Assembly (NCBI GenBank): GCA_965223755.1
Contig: CBDCXF010000002.1
Coordinates: forward strand, 372,001 to 436,000
DNA: 64,000 bases
Direction of reading: 5' to 3'
Origin: CBDCXF01 sp965223755
GTDB taxonomy: Bacteria > Acidobacteriota > Thermoanaerobaculia > Multivoradales > JAHEKO01
The notes beneath the pieces are model-generated. The model was not told the origin of the DNA, searched no databases, and worked only from the letters and a program-made list of their open reading frames with translations. Made by a program: the position numbers and the translations under genes. Positions 8,808 to 16,224 of the stretch are shown here, one piece after another (within the stretch, counting starts at the first letter, position 1; every line of letters begins with the position of its first letter).

Positions 8808-9521
8808 ATGGCAAGTCGACAAATCGCGATCGTGACCGGAGGAACGCGAGGCATCGGCCGCGCGGTCGTTGAGCAACTGGTCGCCGAAGACTGGAAGGTG
8901 TGGTTCTGCGGACGATCACCACAATCGGTCGGACAGGCGCTCGACGCCTTACACGATGTCATCGACCACGTCGCTGGAAGAGTCGTGGATGTCACCGATG
9001 CCGAGGCGGTCCAGGCCTTGGTCGAAGAAGTCCTCGAGCATGAAGGACGCATCGACCTTCTCGTCAACAACGCCGGCGTGGGTTACTTTGCCTCGGTCGA
9101 TGAGTTGTCTGCGGAAGATTGGCGACGGGTGCTGGCCACCAATCTGGATGGCGCTTTCTACTTTCTGAGTGCGGTAGCTCCGGCCATGCGGGAGCAGCGA
9201 GCCGGGTGGATCATCAACATCGCTTCGCTTGCTTCACGCAATCCTTTTGCGGGAGGTGCCGCCTACAACGCCAGCAAGTTCGGACTGCTGGGCATGTCCG
9301 AAGCGGCGATGCTCGACTTACGCGGCGACGGCGTCAAAGTGGTCGCGGTGATGCCGGGCAGTGTGGCCACCGAATTCAACCTCGCCACCGGCGGCGACGA
9401 CTCCTGGAAACTGGCCGCGGAAGATGTCGCGCAGGCGGTGATGGACATCCTGCGCTACCCGGATCGGGCTCTACCGAGCCGGATTGAGCTGCGGCCATCG
9501 AAGCCGCCCTCGGCAAAATAG
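8808..9521 (+). CDS. short-chain dehydrogenase/reductase (SDR)
   Basis: A 237-residue classical SDR. The cofactor loop TGGTRGIG is at residues 10-17 and NNAG at 87-90. The catalytic Ser140, Tyr153 and Lys157 stand in the usual spacing (IASLASRNPFAGGAAYNASK). It should catalyse an NAD(P)H-dependent carbonyl/alcohol interconversion. The sequence resembles FabG-like 3-oxoacyl reductases, but the substrate cannot be assigned. It is monocistronic: upstream lies a dispersed repeat, and downstream lies a REP-rich gap before the convergent DASS transporter. Confidence 0.9.
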   Translation: MASRQIAIVTGGTRGIGRAVVEQLVAEDWKVWFCGRSPQSVGQALDALHDVIDHVAGRVVDVTDAEAVQALVEEVLEHEGRIDLLVNNAGVGYFASVDELSAEDWRRVLATNLDGAFYFLSAVAPAMREQRAGWIINIASLASRNPFAGGAAYNASKFGLLGMSEAAMLDLRGDGVKVVAVMPGSVATEFNLATGGDDSWKLAAEDVAQAVMDILRYPDRALPSRIELRPSKPPSAK

Positions 9522-9568
9522 TCGATAGAACCCATCGGACGAAACCACTGTAGCCCTCTTCTTGCATT

Positions 9569-9661
9569 AACGGTGTAGTGGCAAAAACTGGATCCCCGCC
9601 CCCCGCGCTCACCCCCGCGGGGATGACGGATGGTTGGGGCGGGGCTTGTCCCCGCCCTCTC
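9569..9661. repeat. REP-like composite element, second type (with 23-bp direct repeat)
   Basis: An inverted pair GGATCCCCGC and GCGGGGATGAC is followed by GGGGCGGGGCTTGTCCCCGCC. A homologous composite stands at 26620-26692. A 23-bp near-identical direct repeat (ACGGTGTA, G or T, TGGCAAAAAC) occurs at 9569-9592 and again at 9671-9693, bracketing the hairpin unit. No gene is seen in this 229-bp gap. Confidence 0.65.
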
Positions 9662-9689
9662 CTTGAGTTGACGGTGTATTGGCAAAAAC

Positions 9690-9714
9690 GGGAGCCCACA
9701 AGGGGCTCCCCTAC
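9690..9714 (-). repeat. REP element: GTAG plus 8-bp-stem hairpin
   Basis: On the minus strand this reads GTAG, then GGGAGCCC, CTTGT and GGGCTCCC: a GTAG tetranucleotide followed by a perfect 8-bp stem. This is the form expected of REP units acted on by REP-associated tyrosine transposases. Other copies are listed separately. Confidence 0.75.
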
Positions 9715-9750
9715 TTCTAGCTCCTACGTCCTAGCCACTAGCACTACCCA

Positions 9751-11259
9751 CTACCATCTCACCCCAAACACCGGCCCCGCCAGCGCCATAAACACGGTCG
9801 TCACCAAAATGATGCCGAGAAAATTGAACCAGATCCCGGCTCGCACCATCTGCCGGATGGTCACATAACCGCTGCCGAAGACGATCGCCTGCGTCGGAGA
9901 GGCTACCGGCATCATGAAAGCGCAACTGGCGCTCAGCGTCGCCGGAATCATCAGCAACAGCGGGTCGACGCCGATCGAAGTTGCAGTCTGGGCAAGGATC
10001 GGGAGCACCAGAGCTGTTGTTGCGGTGTTGCTGGTGACTTCGGTCATGAAGGTGAGGATCAAGCAGACCGAAAGCACCATGACGACCGGATGAAGTCCGG
10101 CCAGGCCTTGGGTCCAGGTTCCGATCACTTCCGACAATCCAGATCGAGCAAACCCGTCGGCAAGGGCAAAGCCACCGCCGAAGAGCAGCAACAAGCCCCA
10201 CGGCACCCGTTTGGCCGTGCGCCACTCCAGCAAGTGCTCCCCTTCATGGTCGCGCGAGGGAATGGCAAAGAGAAGCGCCGCGGCAGCGATGGCCACCGAC
10301 GCGTCACCAACTCCGGACATCCCGAGGAGCGATCTCCAGCCCGGTATGTGCAGGGAACCGAGTTGCAGGTCGGAACCGGTCACCCAGGCCAAAGCGGTGA
10401 GCGCAAATACAACCCCCACGATCCACTCGTCACGCCGTACCGACCCCAGTGCTCGCAAAGCACGATCGATGGAACTGCCGCTGGCGAAGAGATCCCCGCC
10501 GCGGAAGCGAAATACGATCCGTGTGAGCAGCCACCAGCCGGTGACCAGAAAGACGATGCCGAGCGGCAACCCCATGACCATCCAGCTCCCGAAACTGAGG
10601 GGATGATCGGTCAGTTCGCTTTGTAGTTCCAATAGCACCAAGTTCGGCGGTGTTCCCACCAGCGTCGCCATGCCACCGATATCCGCCGCATAGGCGATAC
10701 CCAGCATCAATGCAGTACCCAGCTTGGCCACCCGGCGTCGCTCTACCCCGCCGTCCGAGGCTTCGCGGAGCACCGCCAGGCCGATTGGCATCATCACCAG
10801 CACCGAGGCCGTGTTGCTGATCCACATGCTCAAAAACGCAGTCGCCAGCATGAAGCCCAGAACCAACCGAACCGGGTGACTGCCGACGGCGCTGACGATG
10901 TTGAGCGCGATGCGACGGTGGAGCTGCGATCGCTGCAATGCCAGCGCGAGCAAAAATCCGCCCAGAAATAGAAAGATCACCGGGCGACCGTAGTTGCGGC
11001 CGACGTCATCGAGGCCGGCGATTCCGAACAGCGGTAGCAGTACCAGCGGGAATAGAGAGGTGACGGGAATGGGTACGATTTCAAGAACCCACGACAGCGC
11101 CATCAACACCGCGATGCCGAGCATGGCCGCCGCCGGATCGGGAACCCCAGATGCCGCCGCGATCGCAGCGACCACAACTCCGACCAGCGCCACCAGGGTC
11201 AAACTGAGACGCGGATCGGCTAGGCGCTTGAGGAATCGTCGTTTTATAACGGCGGCCAC
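9751..11259 (-). CDS. DASS (SLC13)-family anion:sodium symporter-like transporter
   Basis: A 502-residue inner-membrane protein with 11-12 hydrophobic segments. It carries the two repeated Ser-Asn-Thr signatures of the divalent anion:Na+ symporter family: WISNTASVLVMMPIG near residue 145 and EVTSNTATTALVLPIL near 410. These hairpin tips bind the carboxylate or inorganic anion and Na+. Likely substrates are C4-dicarboxylates, sulfate or phosphate; the sequence does not decide. The stop codon TAG is the first element of a short TAGTGGG-type heptamer array. It is convergent with the SDR and apparently monocistronic. Confidence 0.9.
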   Translation of the reverse strand: MAAVIKRRFLKRLADPRLSLTLVALVGVVVAAIAAASGVPDPAAAMLGIAVLMALSWVLEIVPIPVTSLFPLVLLPLFGIAGLDDVGRNYGRPVIFLFLGGFLLALALQRSQLHRRIALNIVSAVGSHPVRLVLGFMLATAFLSMWISNTASVLVMMPIGLAVLREASDGGVERRRVAKLGTALMLGIAYAADIGGMATLVGTPPNLVLLELQSELTDHPLSFGSWMVMGLPLGIVFLVTGWWLLTRIVFRFRGGDLFASGSSIDRALRALGSVRRDEWIVGVVFALTALAWVTGSDLQLGSLHIPGWRSLLGMSGVGDASVAIAAAALLFAIPSRDHEGEHLLEWRTAKRVPWGLLLLFGGGFALADGFARSGLSEVIGTWTQGLAGLHPVVMVLSVCLILTFMTEVTSNTATTALVLPILAQTATSIGVDPLLLMIPATLSASCAFMMPVASPTQAIVFGSGYVTIRQMVRAGIWFNFLGIILVTTVFMALAGPVFGVRW

Positions 11260-11277
11260 CTGGGCACCCTACCGTAT

Positions 11278-11338
11278 GGGCAGTAGGCAGTAGGCAGTTG
11301 TCAGTTGTCAGTTGTCAGTAGGTAGTGGGCAGTAGGCG
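11278..11338. repeat. heptamer repeat array (CAGTAGG / CAGTTGT units)
   Basis: Upstream of the transporter start are about eight consecutive 7-bp units of the form CAGTAGG or CAGTTGT, then GTAGTGG-like units. The inverse array (CACTGAC, AACTGCC) follows at 11383-11431, so the two can fold back on each other. The rest of 11260-11785 (526 bp) has no gene I can support. Confidence 0.7.
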
Positions 11339-11360
11339 GCGGGGTTGGAGAGGATTAGTC

Positions 11361-11486
11361 GGAAGCCACAAGGGGATCCTCTACTAGCCACTGACAACTG
11401 CCCACTGTCCACTAGCTAGCCACTAGCTTCCGAAAACCGATGCTCAGCGTGCGGTCGGTATTGAGTTAGGAAGTTGTTCTAGCAAC
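11361..11486 (-). repeat. composite repeat: degenerate REP, heptamer array, conserved hairpin (copy 1)
   Basis: In order: a degenerate REP (CCACAAGGGGATCCTCTAC), a CACTAGC/AACTGCC heptamer stretch, then a hairpin with arms ACCGA (11436-11440) and TCGGT (11455-11459) around a 14-nt loop, followed by TTGAGTTAGGA. Copy 2 at 12803-12913 keeps the same order and length and preserves pairing through compensating changes. Confidence 0.65.
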
Positions 11487-11785
11487 GGCCACGGGAGTAG
11501 GACTCTCGCCGAACAGAAGAGAAACAAGCGTGAACGCAATCGGGCCCACGGGCACGAGTCCGAGCTATCGAAGCACGTCTATCCAAATTGGAATCCTCCA
11601 GCCGCAACTGGGACATTTCGTCTGCTGCTAACCGGTTACTCTTCACAACTTCAGCACGGGAAGAGGAGCCAGGGAAGAAAGGCATCGTCGATATTCCACA
11701 TCAGGCAGACTTTACGTGGAGCACCTAAGTGTCCGACACAGCCTCATTTATACTGAGGCGAAACTCGAACCCGCCTTTAGCACCC

Positions 11786-12076
11786 TTAAGGCCACTCGTC
11801 TGACTGAGAGTCTTTGCAGACGAACGTGATCTGTTGGGTGGCTTTATCCGAACCGTCTACGTTTATGGCGTGATGAACGCTCGCCACTTCGCCGCGTGAC
11901 GAAATCATGTTAGTCGATCCGGGCTCAGGGTTGGGATGCAATACATTAAGGCGCTCGCCTATTTGAGGCGCGATTGCTTCGGACCCAGGATTCTCTACTG
12001 TGACGTGGTCAATCATCGTCCCAGAACTGTCGTTAAACTGATAGTAAAGCTTGTACAGCGATTGACTCATTTGCAC
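11786..12076 (-). CDS. hypothetical protein
   Basis: A 96-residue frame beginning MQMSQSLYKLYYQFNDSSG (a second ATG follows after one codon). I do not recognise the family. The sequence is mixed alpha/beta in character, with no signal peptide, membrane segment or cysteine cluster. Its base composition is lower in GC than the flanking housekeeping genes, as for the nuclease-like gene 54 bp upstream on the same strand, so both may be acquired together. It could be a partner or immunity-type protein of that nuclease, but only proximity and strand support this. Confidence 0.5.
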   Translation of the reverse strand: MQMSQSLYKLYYQFNDSSGTMIDHVTVENPGSEAIAPQIGERLNVLHPNPEPGSTNMISSRGEVASVHHAINVDGSDKATQQITFVCKDSQSDEWP

Positions 12077-12130
12077 TCCTGTTTCATCCCAAACTCAAAC
12101 GTCGTCTTCGCAGGCCGTGGTCATTGCTCC

Positions 12131-12655
12131 TCAAACAAACTTGATCCTGACATTGAACTCCCTCCACATGCGCTCGATAATTCCGGCCTCACGAGGATTC
12201 TGCATGGATTTCTCTATCCGCTTGTCTTTGTTCTCATCGTGGAAAAGGTAGTAGACGAACTCAAAATCCCCGGAAAGCGTGTGTATGATGGACTGTCCAA
12301 TTCCTTGCTTTACAGTCGATCCGTGCTGGCTTTGCTTGTACTCAACCGCGATTTTGCGAGGATTCGTGATGATGAAGTCAGGGTAGTTTCTTGCTCCAAA
12401 GGTAGGTGGCCGTTTTTCTCCAAACTGCCCTTCTTGGCCCTCCCAATAGAATGAGTTGTGCGCCTTTCGCACGGCATCCGCGTAACCCTCGGCAGCGAAG
12501 TACTCTTCCAAGTACCGCAAAATCAACGGGCGAATTTCCCCTTGGATCACCAATTCCGACTTGGTCCGCGTATCGCGTCTAAATTGTCGGTTGTGCGTGA
12601 TGGACTCATGGAGTCCATCGAGGAAGTCAGTTGCTTTCGCAGACTTTCGTTTCAT
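12131..12655 (-). CDS. PD-(D/E)XK nuclease-like protein
   Basis: A 174-residue protein. Residues 92-107 read PDFIITNPRKIAVEYK, giving the Asp93...Glu105-x-Lys107 pattern of PD-(D/E)XK endonucleases. An upstream acidic residue (Glu40 in a helix) and a following glutamine-rich helix (KQGIGQSIIH, 116-125) fit the fold. Such proteins are often restriction or anti-phage nucleases, or repair nucleases. No methyltransferase or helicase gene lies beside it, so a classical restriction pair is not evident. The gene is less GC-rich than its surroundings and is bracketed by the composite repeats at 11361 and 12803, suggesting horizontal acquisition. Target and activity are unknown. Confidence 0.65.
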   Translation of the reverse strand: MKRKSAKATDFLDGLHESITHNRQFRRDTRTKSELVIQGEIRPLILRYLEEYFAAEGYADAVRKAHNSFYWEGQEGQFGEKRPPTFGARNYPDFIITNPRKIAVEYKQSQHGSTVKQGIGQSIIHTLSGDFEFVYYLFHDENKDKRIEKSMQNPREAGIIERMWREFNVRIKFV

Positions 12656-12757
12656 ACAAGCCGTCCGATCTAGTGACCGGTTACGTTTTACTCAGACGGC
12701 AAGCAATGTACCACGGGGTGCGACGACTCGGGGTCTCCCCCAACTACCCTCGCGACC

Positions 12758-12913
12758 AGCTACTAACAACTGCCAACTAGCCACCAGCACTAACCACTAG
12801 ATCGCCCCAAGGGGCTCCCCTACTAGCCACTGACAACTGTCCACTACCCACTAGCTTCCAAAGTCGGTGTTCAGTCTGCAGTCGACGTTGAGTTAGGAGG
12901 TGGTTGCTAGCTA
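12758..12913 (-). repeat. composite repeat: heptamers, REP, heptamers, conserved hairpin (copy 2)
   Basis: A REP unit at 12803-12823 (minus strand GTAGGGGAGCCCCTTGGGG) is embedded in CACTAGC/AACTGCC heptamers. It is followed by the hairpin GTCGG (12863-12867) / TCGAC (12882-12886) with a 14-nt loop, and the same TTGAGTTAGGA tail as copy 1. It lies between the nuclease-like gene and the small membrane-protein genes. Confidence 0.65.
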
Positions 12914-12929
12914 CGGCTGGGAGCGAATT

Positions 12930-13193
12930 TCAGCTCCTGGCTGGCGCAAGTTTCGCTGCTGCGAGTATGCCGCAGATGAAGCCGAGGCCGACCAGGCCAA
13001 TCCAGGCATACCTGACTCCCTCCCAAGAGAGCAGGCTTGGTGCCGCGTTGAAGGCGTAGCCCTCCAACACCATTAAGAACATGAAGATCAGAGCGAGTTC
13101 CAGCCAGTCCTCTTCGTTGAAAAATAGCCGCCTCACGGTCCTTGTTACTAACCCAACCCCAAAACCGATGCCCATCCAGATGATCACTGACAT
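12930..13193 (-). CDS. small membrane protein, hypothetical
   Basis: An 87-residue protein with three hydrophobic stretches (IIWMGIGFGVGLVT, ALIFMFLMVLEGYAF, YAWIGLVGLGFICGILAAAKL) separated by short charged loops (RRLFFNEEDW). I do not recognise the family. It follows the 60-residue membrane protein gene by 18 bp on the same strand, so the two are probably an operon. It lies in the repeat-rich accessory patch. Confidence 0.5.
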   Translation of the reverse strand: MSVIIWMGIGFGVGLVTRTVRRLFFNEEDWLELALIFMFLMVLEGYAFNAAPSLLSWEGVRYAWIGLVGLGFICGILAAAKLAPARS

Positions 13194-13211
13194 CTCGCTA
13201 GGCCCTCCATC

Positions 13212-13394
13212 TCAGTCCCCACCACCGCTGAGGACGGCAAATAAGCTGCTGACAGCCAGCCCAAGCACTACTATGGCAACGCCTATTAGAGGCTCATCCT
13301 GCTTCGAATGGAGCCAAGCTCCCAACATTGACGCGCCTAGTCCCGCGACGACAATCAGTAGCCAACGTCTCAGTGGGTTCGATCCGAATTTCAC
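13212..13394 (-). CDS. very small membrane protein, hypothetical
   Basis: A 60-residue frame starting at a GTG (MKFGSNPLRRWLLIVVAGLG). It has two hydrophobic helices (LLIVVAGLGASMLGAWL and LIGVAIVVLGLAVSSLFAVL), a short polar link and a GGGD end. The start GTG overlaps the TAG stop of an even smaller upstream frame (TAGTG at 13392-13396), an arrangement typical of translational coupling. Function unknown. Confidence 0.42.
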   Translation of the reverse strand: MKFGSNPLRRWLLIVVAGLGASMLGAWLHSKQDEPLIGVAIVVLGLAVSSLFAVLSGGGD

Positions 13395-13519
13395 TAGGTA
13401 TGGCCGACCCTCATCTCAGTCTCCTCCGCCGCCCGCGCGAGCATCTCCAGCGCAAAGCGACCAGCGTCAGTCACTGTGGATTCAATGATACCGGCGATTC
13501 CACCGCGGCCACGCTCCAT
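13394..13519 (-). CDS. possible 41-residue peptide gene coupled to the next
   Basis: The frame begins MERGRGGIAGIIESTVTDAG and ends ...ETEMRVGHT followed by TAG, whose G is the first base of the next gene's GTG. The residues look protein-like (an amphipathic helix RFALEMLARAAEE), and the frame stays open for at least nine codons upstream of the ATG, so a longer form or a truncated older gene is possible. Evidence is limited to frame, composition and the overlap. Confidence 0.3.
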   Translation of the reverse strand: MERGRGGIAGIIESTVTDAGRFALEMLARAAEETEMRVGHT

Positions 13520-13587
13520 CCAGTACTGATATCCCTGTAACCACTGGTATACGGACCTTAGGATGCAGCGCGCCTAGACAACAAAAA

Positions 13588-13693
13588 GGGAGCCCACAAG
13601 GACTCCCCTACTGGCACTGACAACTGACAACTGCCCACTGACCACTAGCCACTAGCACTAACCACCAGATCGCCCCAAGAGGAGCGTCCCTAC
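13588..13693 (-). repeat. REP element plus heptamer array plus degenerate REP
   Basis: The minus strand of 13588-13611 reads GTAGGGGAGTCCTTGTGGG then CTCCC, a REP. It is followed by about eight 7-bp units (CAACTGA, CCACTGA, CCACTAG) and a degenerate REP at 13671-13693. This is the same order as the two composite repeats, but without the conserved hairpin. No gene is seen in 13520-13719. Confidence 0.65.
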
Positions 13694-13719
13694 ATGTAGC
13701 TGTCTGGGTGGGATACATT

Positions 13720-14595
13720 CTACAACGACGCTACAACAGTATCGCCGTAGAGAACCGTCGGCCCCTGCGGAGCGGCCGGAGAAAGATCGGCCGCCTCAAC
13801 GGTGACGAATACCGCTTCGACGTTGCCCGGAATGTTGGGCATGAAGGCCTCGCCGCGGTTCCCGACCACTTCGACTGTGCCAACTGGCACCGGCTGTCCG
13901 TCGGCGCGCAGCCAAACGCGATAAGTCTGGCCCTCCTGCAGAGGACGCAGGCCTTCGACGGCGAGGAAGCAGCTTGGATCGTCGCCGCCCATGTAGAGCC
14001 ATCCACGGGCTCCTTCCGCGTCTCCTTGGGCAACGAGGTCGCAGGACTCAATACTTCCAGCAGCGACGAAGTCGACGTAGCTCCCGCTCACCGCCGGCAC
14101 TGACACCTGACGCAGGTTGCCCAAATTCTCACTGAACTGTTTCTCACTGAGCTGCCGGTCGGCAAGTTCCTGACGTAGGCTGGCAATCTCGGAGTCACGG
14201 CTGTTGACCTCGTTGGCCAACCAAAGTGAAGTTCCGAGCAACGCCACCGCCAAGACGGCGGCCCATCGCATCGCCACCGCGCCCCAGCCGGATTCAGGCG
14301 CATTGGCTTGTTCGGAGGGAGCGAATTCGACAACGTTGCCGGTCGGGTATTGTGAGTCGTTGATCGAAGCCCGCTCGCTGTCCGTGTGGATCTGCGCACG
14401 GATGCTTTGCCAGGTTTCCGGCAACGGGGCCACCGGTTCCAACTCCAGGGGCAAAGATCCCCATACTTCCAACCAACCGCGCTCACCAGCGCTACGGGGG
14501 ACCTCATCCCCATTGCGCTCGAGCAGTTCGCCAATGCGGTCGGCCTGCGCTGAGTCCAAGTCAATCGAACGGGTCTTGTAAGGATCGTCAGTCAC
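13720..14595 (-). CDS. anti-sigma factor, RskA-like
   Basis: A 291-residue predicted inner-membrane protein. Its cytoplasmic N-terminus (1-105) is followed by one transmembrane helix (about 108-128, MRWAAVLAVALLGTSLWLA), a short coiled segment (DSEIASLRQELADRQLSEKQ) and an extracytoplasmic domain. The latter contains YRVWLRADGQPVPVGTV, characteristic of the RskA C-terminal domain. The N-terminus lacks the HxxxCxxC zinc motif of ZAS anti-sigma factors. It should sequester the sigma factor encoded just upstream. Its GTG start overlaps the sigma stop (GTGA), so production is coupled. Confidence 0.88.
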   Translation of the reverse strand: MTDDPYKTRSIDLDSAQADRIGELLERNGDEVPRSAGERGWLEVWGSLPLELEPVAPLPETWQSIRAQIHTDSERASINDSQYPTGNVVEFAPSEQANAPESGWGAVAMRWAAVLAVALLGTSLWLANEVNSRDSEIASLRQELADRQLSEKQFSENLGNLRQVSVPAVSGSYVDFVAAGSIESCDLVAQGDAEGARGWLYMGGDDPSCFLAVEGLRPLQEGQTYRVWLRADGQPVPVGTVEVVGNRGEAFMPNIPGNVEAVFVTVEAADLSPAAPQGPTVLYGDTVVASL

Positions 14596-15188
14596 AATAA
14601 TTCCTCAATGTCCGCGGCCAGCGACTTGCGCAGCTTGTTCATCGCCAGAAGCGTCCGCGTTTTCACGGTGCCAAGAGGTATGTCCTCTCGCTCCGAGATC
14701 TCCCTCTGGGTCAGTCCGCTGTAGAAAGCTAGTTCAAGTACTTTGCGCTGTTCCTCAGGGAGCTTGGCGAGCGCAGCGCCGAGACGCTTTCGCCGCTCTT
14801 GATTCCATACGTCCGCCATTCCCTCTGGGGATTGGTGTTCATCGCCTTTTTCCTTGTGCGCCGACGCTACCGTCCGCGCCACGACTTTGCGGGTGCGAAT
14901 GCGGTCGATGGAGCGGCTTCGAGCGATCAGTGCCAGCCAGGTCGAAACTGAAGAACGCTGGCGGTTGTAGCGGTCGGCTTGACGCCACGCCTGGACAAAC
15001 ACCTCCTGCAAGATCTCTTCGGCTTCGCCGTAGTCGCCAACTACTCGCAAAATGAGCGCTTTGAGCATGCCCGCATACCGCCGGTAGATCTCTTCGAGAG
15101 CACGATCGTCGCCGGCCGCGACTCGTCCGATCAGAGCCGCTTCTTCAGCGGCTTTGGTCTTGACTTGTGATGGGCTTTTGTCACCCAT
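14592..15188 (-). CDS. ECF RNA polymerase sigma factor (SigK-like)
   Basis: A 198-residue extracytoplasmic-function sigma factor. Region 2 (YRRYAGMLKALILRVVGDYGEAEEILQEVFVQAWRQ, about 36-71) should bind core polymerase and the -10 element. Region 4 contains the helix-turn-helix FYSGLTQREISEREDIPLGTVKTR near the C-terminus and recognises the -35. An N-terminal extension of about 25 residues is unremarkable. The anti-sigma gene follows with a 4-bp overlap. It is divergent from the TIGR00725 gene. The regulon and signal are unknown. Confidence 0.93.
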   Translation of the reverse strand: MGDKSPSQVKTKAAEEAALIGRVAAGDDRALEEIYRRYAGMLKALILRVVGDYGEAEEILQEVFVQAWRQADRYNRQRSSVSTWLALIARSRSIDRIRTRKVVARTVASAHKEKGDEHQSPEGMADVWNQERRKRLGAALAKLPEEQRKVLELAFYSGLTQREISEREDIPLGTVKTRTLLAMNKLRKSLAADIEELL

Positions 15189-15213
15189 GGCACGTTCCTA
15201 CGGGGTGGCGGGC

Positions 15214-15219
15214 TAGGAT
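15214..15219 (+). promoter_or_regulatory. candidate leaderless -10 element (TAGGAT)
   Basis: TAGGAT ends 8 nt before the ATG at 15228. A transcript from it would start at or within one or two bases of the start codon. No Shine-Dalgarno sequence is visible. Confidence 0.45.
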
Positions 15220-15227
15220 AGCATGCG

Positions 15228-15722
15228 ATGTTGGAGCCAAGAATCGCCGTGTGCGGGGGTGCGAGCGCCGACTCAGAATCCCTAAAAGTCGCCACACAAG
15301 TCGGCATGGCATTGGCGGACGCGGGCGCGGTAGTGCTCACTGGCGGTGGCTCCGGAGTGATGGCGGCAGCAACGCGCGGCGCCCGAGAAAGAGGTGGAAT
15401 GACCGTCGCCATCTCTCCCGCCGCTGCCCAGCCCGTAGCTCCAGGAGCTGTTGAAGTGGATCTGCCGATCTACACCGGTTTCGGACAAGGTCGCAACCTG
15501 GTGCTGGTACTCTCGGCGCAGGCCGTGATTGCGATTGGAGGAGAGTGGGGAACGCTTTCCGAAATCGCCCTGGCGCAAAAACACCGAATCCCGGTTGTGG
15601 GACTTAACACCTGGAAGGTCACGGCTCCAACCGCCGACCTAACTGATTCATTCACCACCGCCGAAAATGCCGCAGAAGCGGTCTCCGAAGCCCTCCGTCT
15701 GGCGGAGGCCAACCAACGATGA
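15228..15722 (+). CDS. TIGR00725-type Rossmann-fold protein
   Basis: A 164-residue protein related to the LOG/MoCo-carrier-like superfamily. It shows the glycine-rich VLTGGGSGVMAAATRGA segment (about 37-53) and the phosphate-binding GGEWGTLSEIALA signature near 104-116. Members bind nucleotide-like ligands, and their precise reaction is generally not established. The start ATG lacks a Shine-Dalgarno sequence but has a TAGGAT hexamer 8 nt upstream. The gene overlaps the thioesterase by 4 bp (ATGA), so the pair is translationally coupled. Confidence 0.85.
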   Translation: MLEPRIAVCGGASADSESLKVATQVGMALADAGAVVLTGGGSGVMAAATRGARERGGMTVAISPAAAQPVAPGAVEVDLPIYTGFGQGRNLVLVLSAQAVIAIGGEWGTLSEIALAQKHRIPVVGLNTWKVTAPTADLTDSFTTAENAAEAVSEALRLAEANQR

Positions 15723-16204
15723 GCGAAACCACCAAGACATCCCCCGATCCGGCTGACTACCCCGATCCCGCTGATTACCCCGATCTCGCTGATTACGGAG
15801 TCCCCGCCATTCGGGTCATGATGATGCCCAAGGACACCAACGCCCTGGGCACCATCTTCGGCGGCCTGATCCTCTCCTACATCGACCAAGCCGGAGCGGT
15901 TGAGGCGCACAAGTGCACCAACGGCCGTCTGCTGACCGTCGCGGTGCATGAAGTCGACTTCGTCGCACCGGTGTTTGTGGGTGATTTGGTCAGCTTTTAC
16001 GCCCGCACCCTGCGCCGCGGCCGCACTTCAATCACCGTGCACGTGCTGGTCGAAGCCGAGCGGCGGCTGCGCGGCGGCGAGAAGGTCATCGTCACCCAAG
16101 CAGAAGTGATCTACGTTCAAGTCGACGACAACGGCAAGCCAAAACCGCTGTCCGAAAACGGGGCAGATGACGGTCCGTGCGACGAAGAATCGCCCTCGGA
16201 ATAG
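15719..16204 (+). CDS. acyl-CoA thioesterase, hotdog fold (YciA-like)
   Basis: A 161-residue protein. From about residue 30 it matches the YciA/acyl-CoA hydrolase hotdog domain: MPKDTNALGTIFGGLILSYIDQAG, then VDFVAPVFVGDLVSFYA and a late RRGRTSITVHVLVEAE strand. It should hydrolyse acyl-CoA thioesters in the cytoplasm. The N-terminus carries an unusual triple PDPADY-type repeat (about residues 9-26) encoded by three 18-bp units at 15743-15796, outside the catalytic fold. The C-terminal tail is acidic. It overlaps the TIGR00725 gene by 4 bp and precedes thymidine kinase by 20 bp. Confidence 0.88.
   Translation: MSETTKTSPDPADYPDPADYPDLADYGVPAIRVMMMPKDTNALGTIFGGLILSYIDQAGAVEAHKCTNGRLLTVAVHEVDFVAPVFVGDLVSFYARTLRRGRTSITVHVLVEAERRLRGGEKVIVTQAEVIYVQVDDNGKPKPLSENGADDGPCDEESPSE
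15743..15796 (+). repeat. three 18-bp in-frame tandem repeats in the thioesterase N-terminus
   Basis: Three consecutive 18-bp units of the form CCCGATCCGGCTGACTAC encode PDPADY, PDPADY and PDLADY. They differ from each other at only a few positions. Confidence 0.85.
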
Positions 16205-16224
16205 TGCGATAGCATCCGCCGGCC

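Noticed and set aside
11479..11685. Minus-strand 68-codon frame
   Set aside because: Arg/Ser-rich composition without family features. It overlaps the composite repeat hairpin and has no leader signals.
11786..12655. Restriction-modification system
   Set aside because: A nuclease-like gene is present, but no methyltransferase, specificity subunit or helicase is near.
12851..12913. Classical integron attC site
   Set aside because: A GTTAGG-like core is present, but the partner RYYYAAC site at the proper distance is missing and there is no integron integrase in the window.
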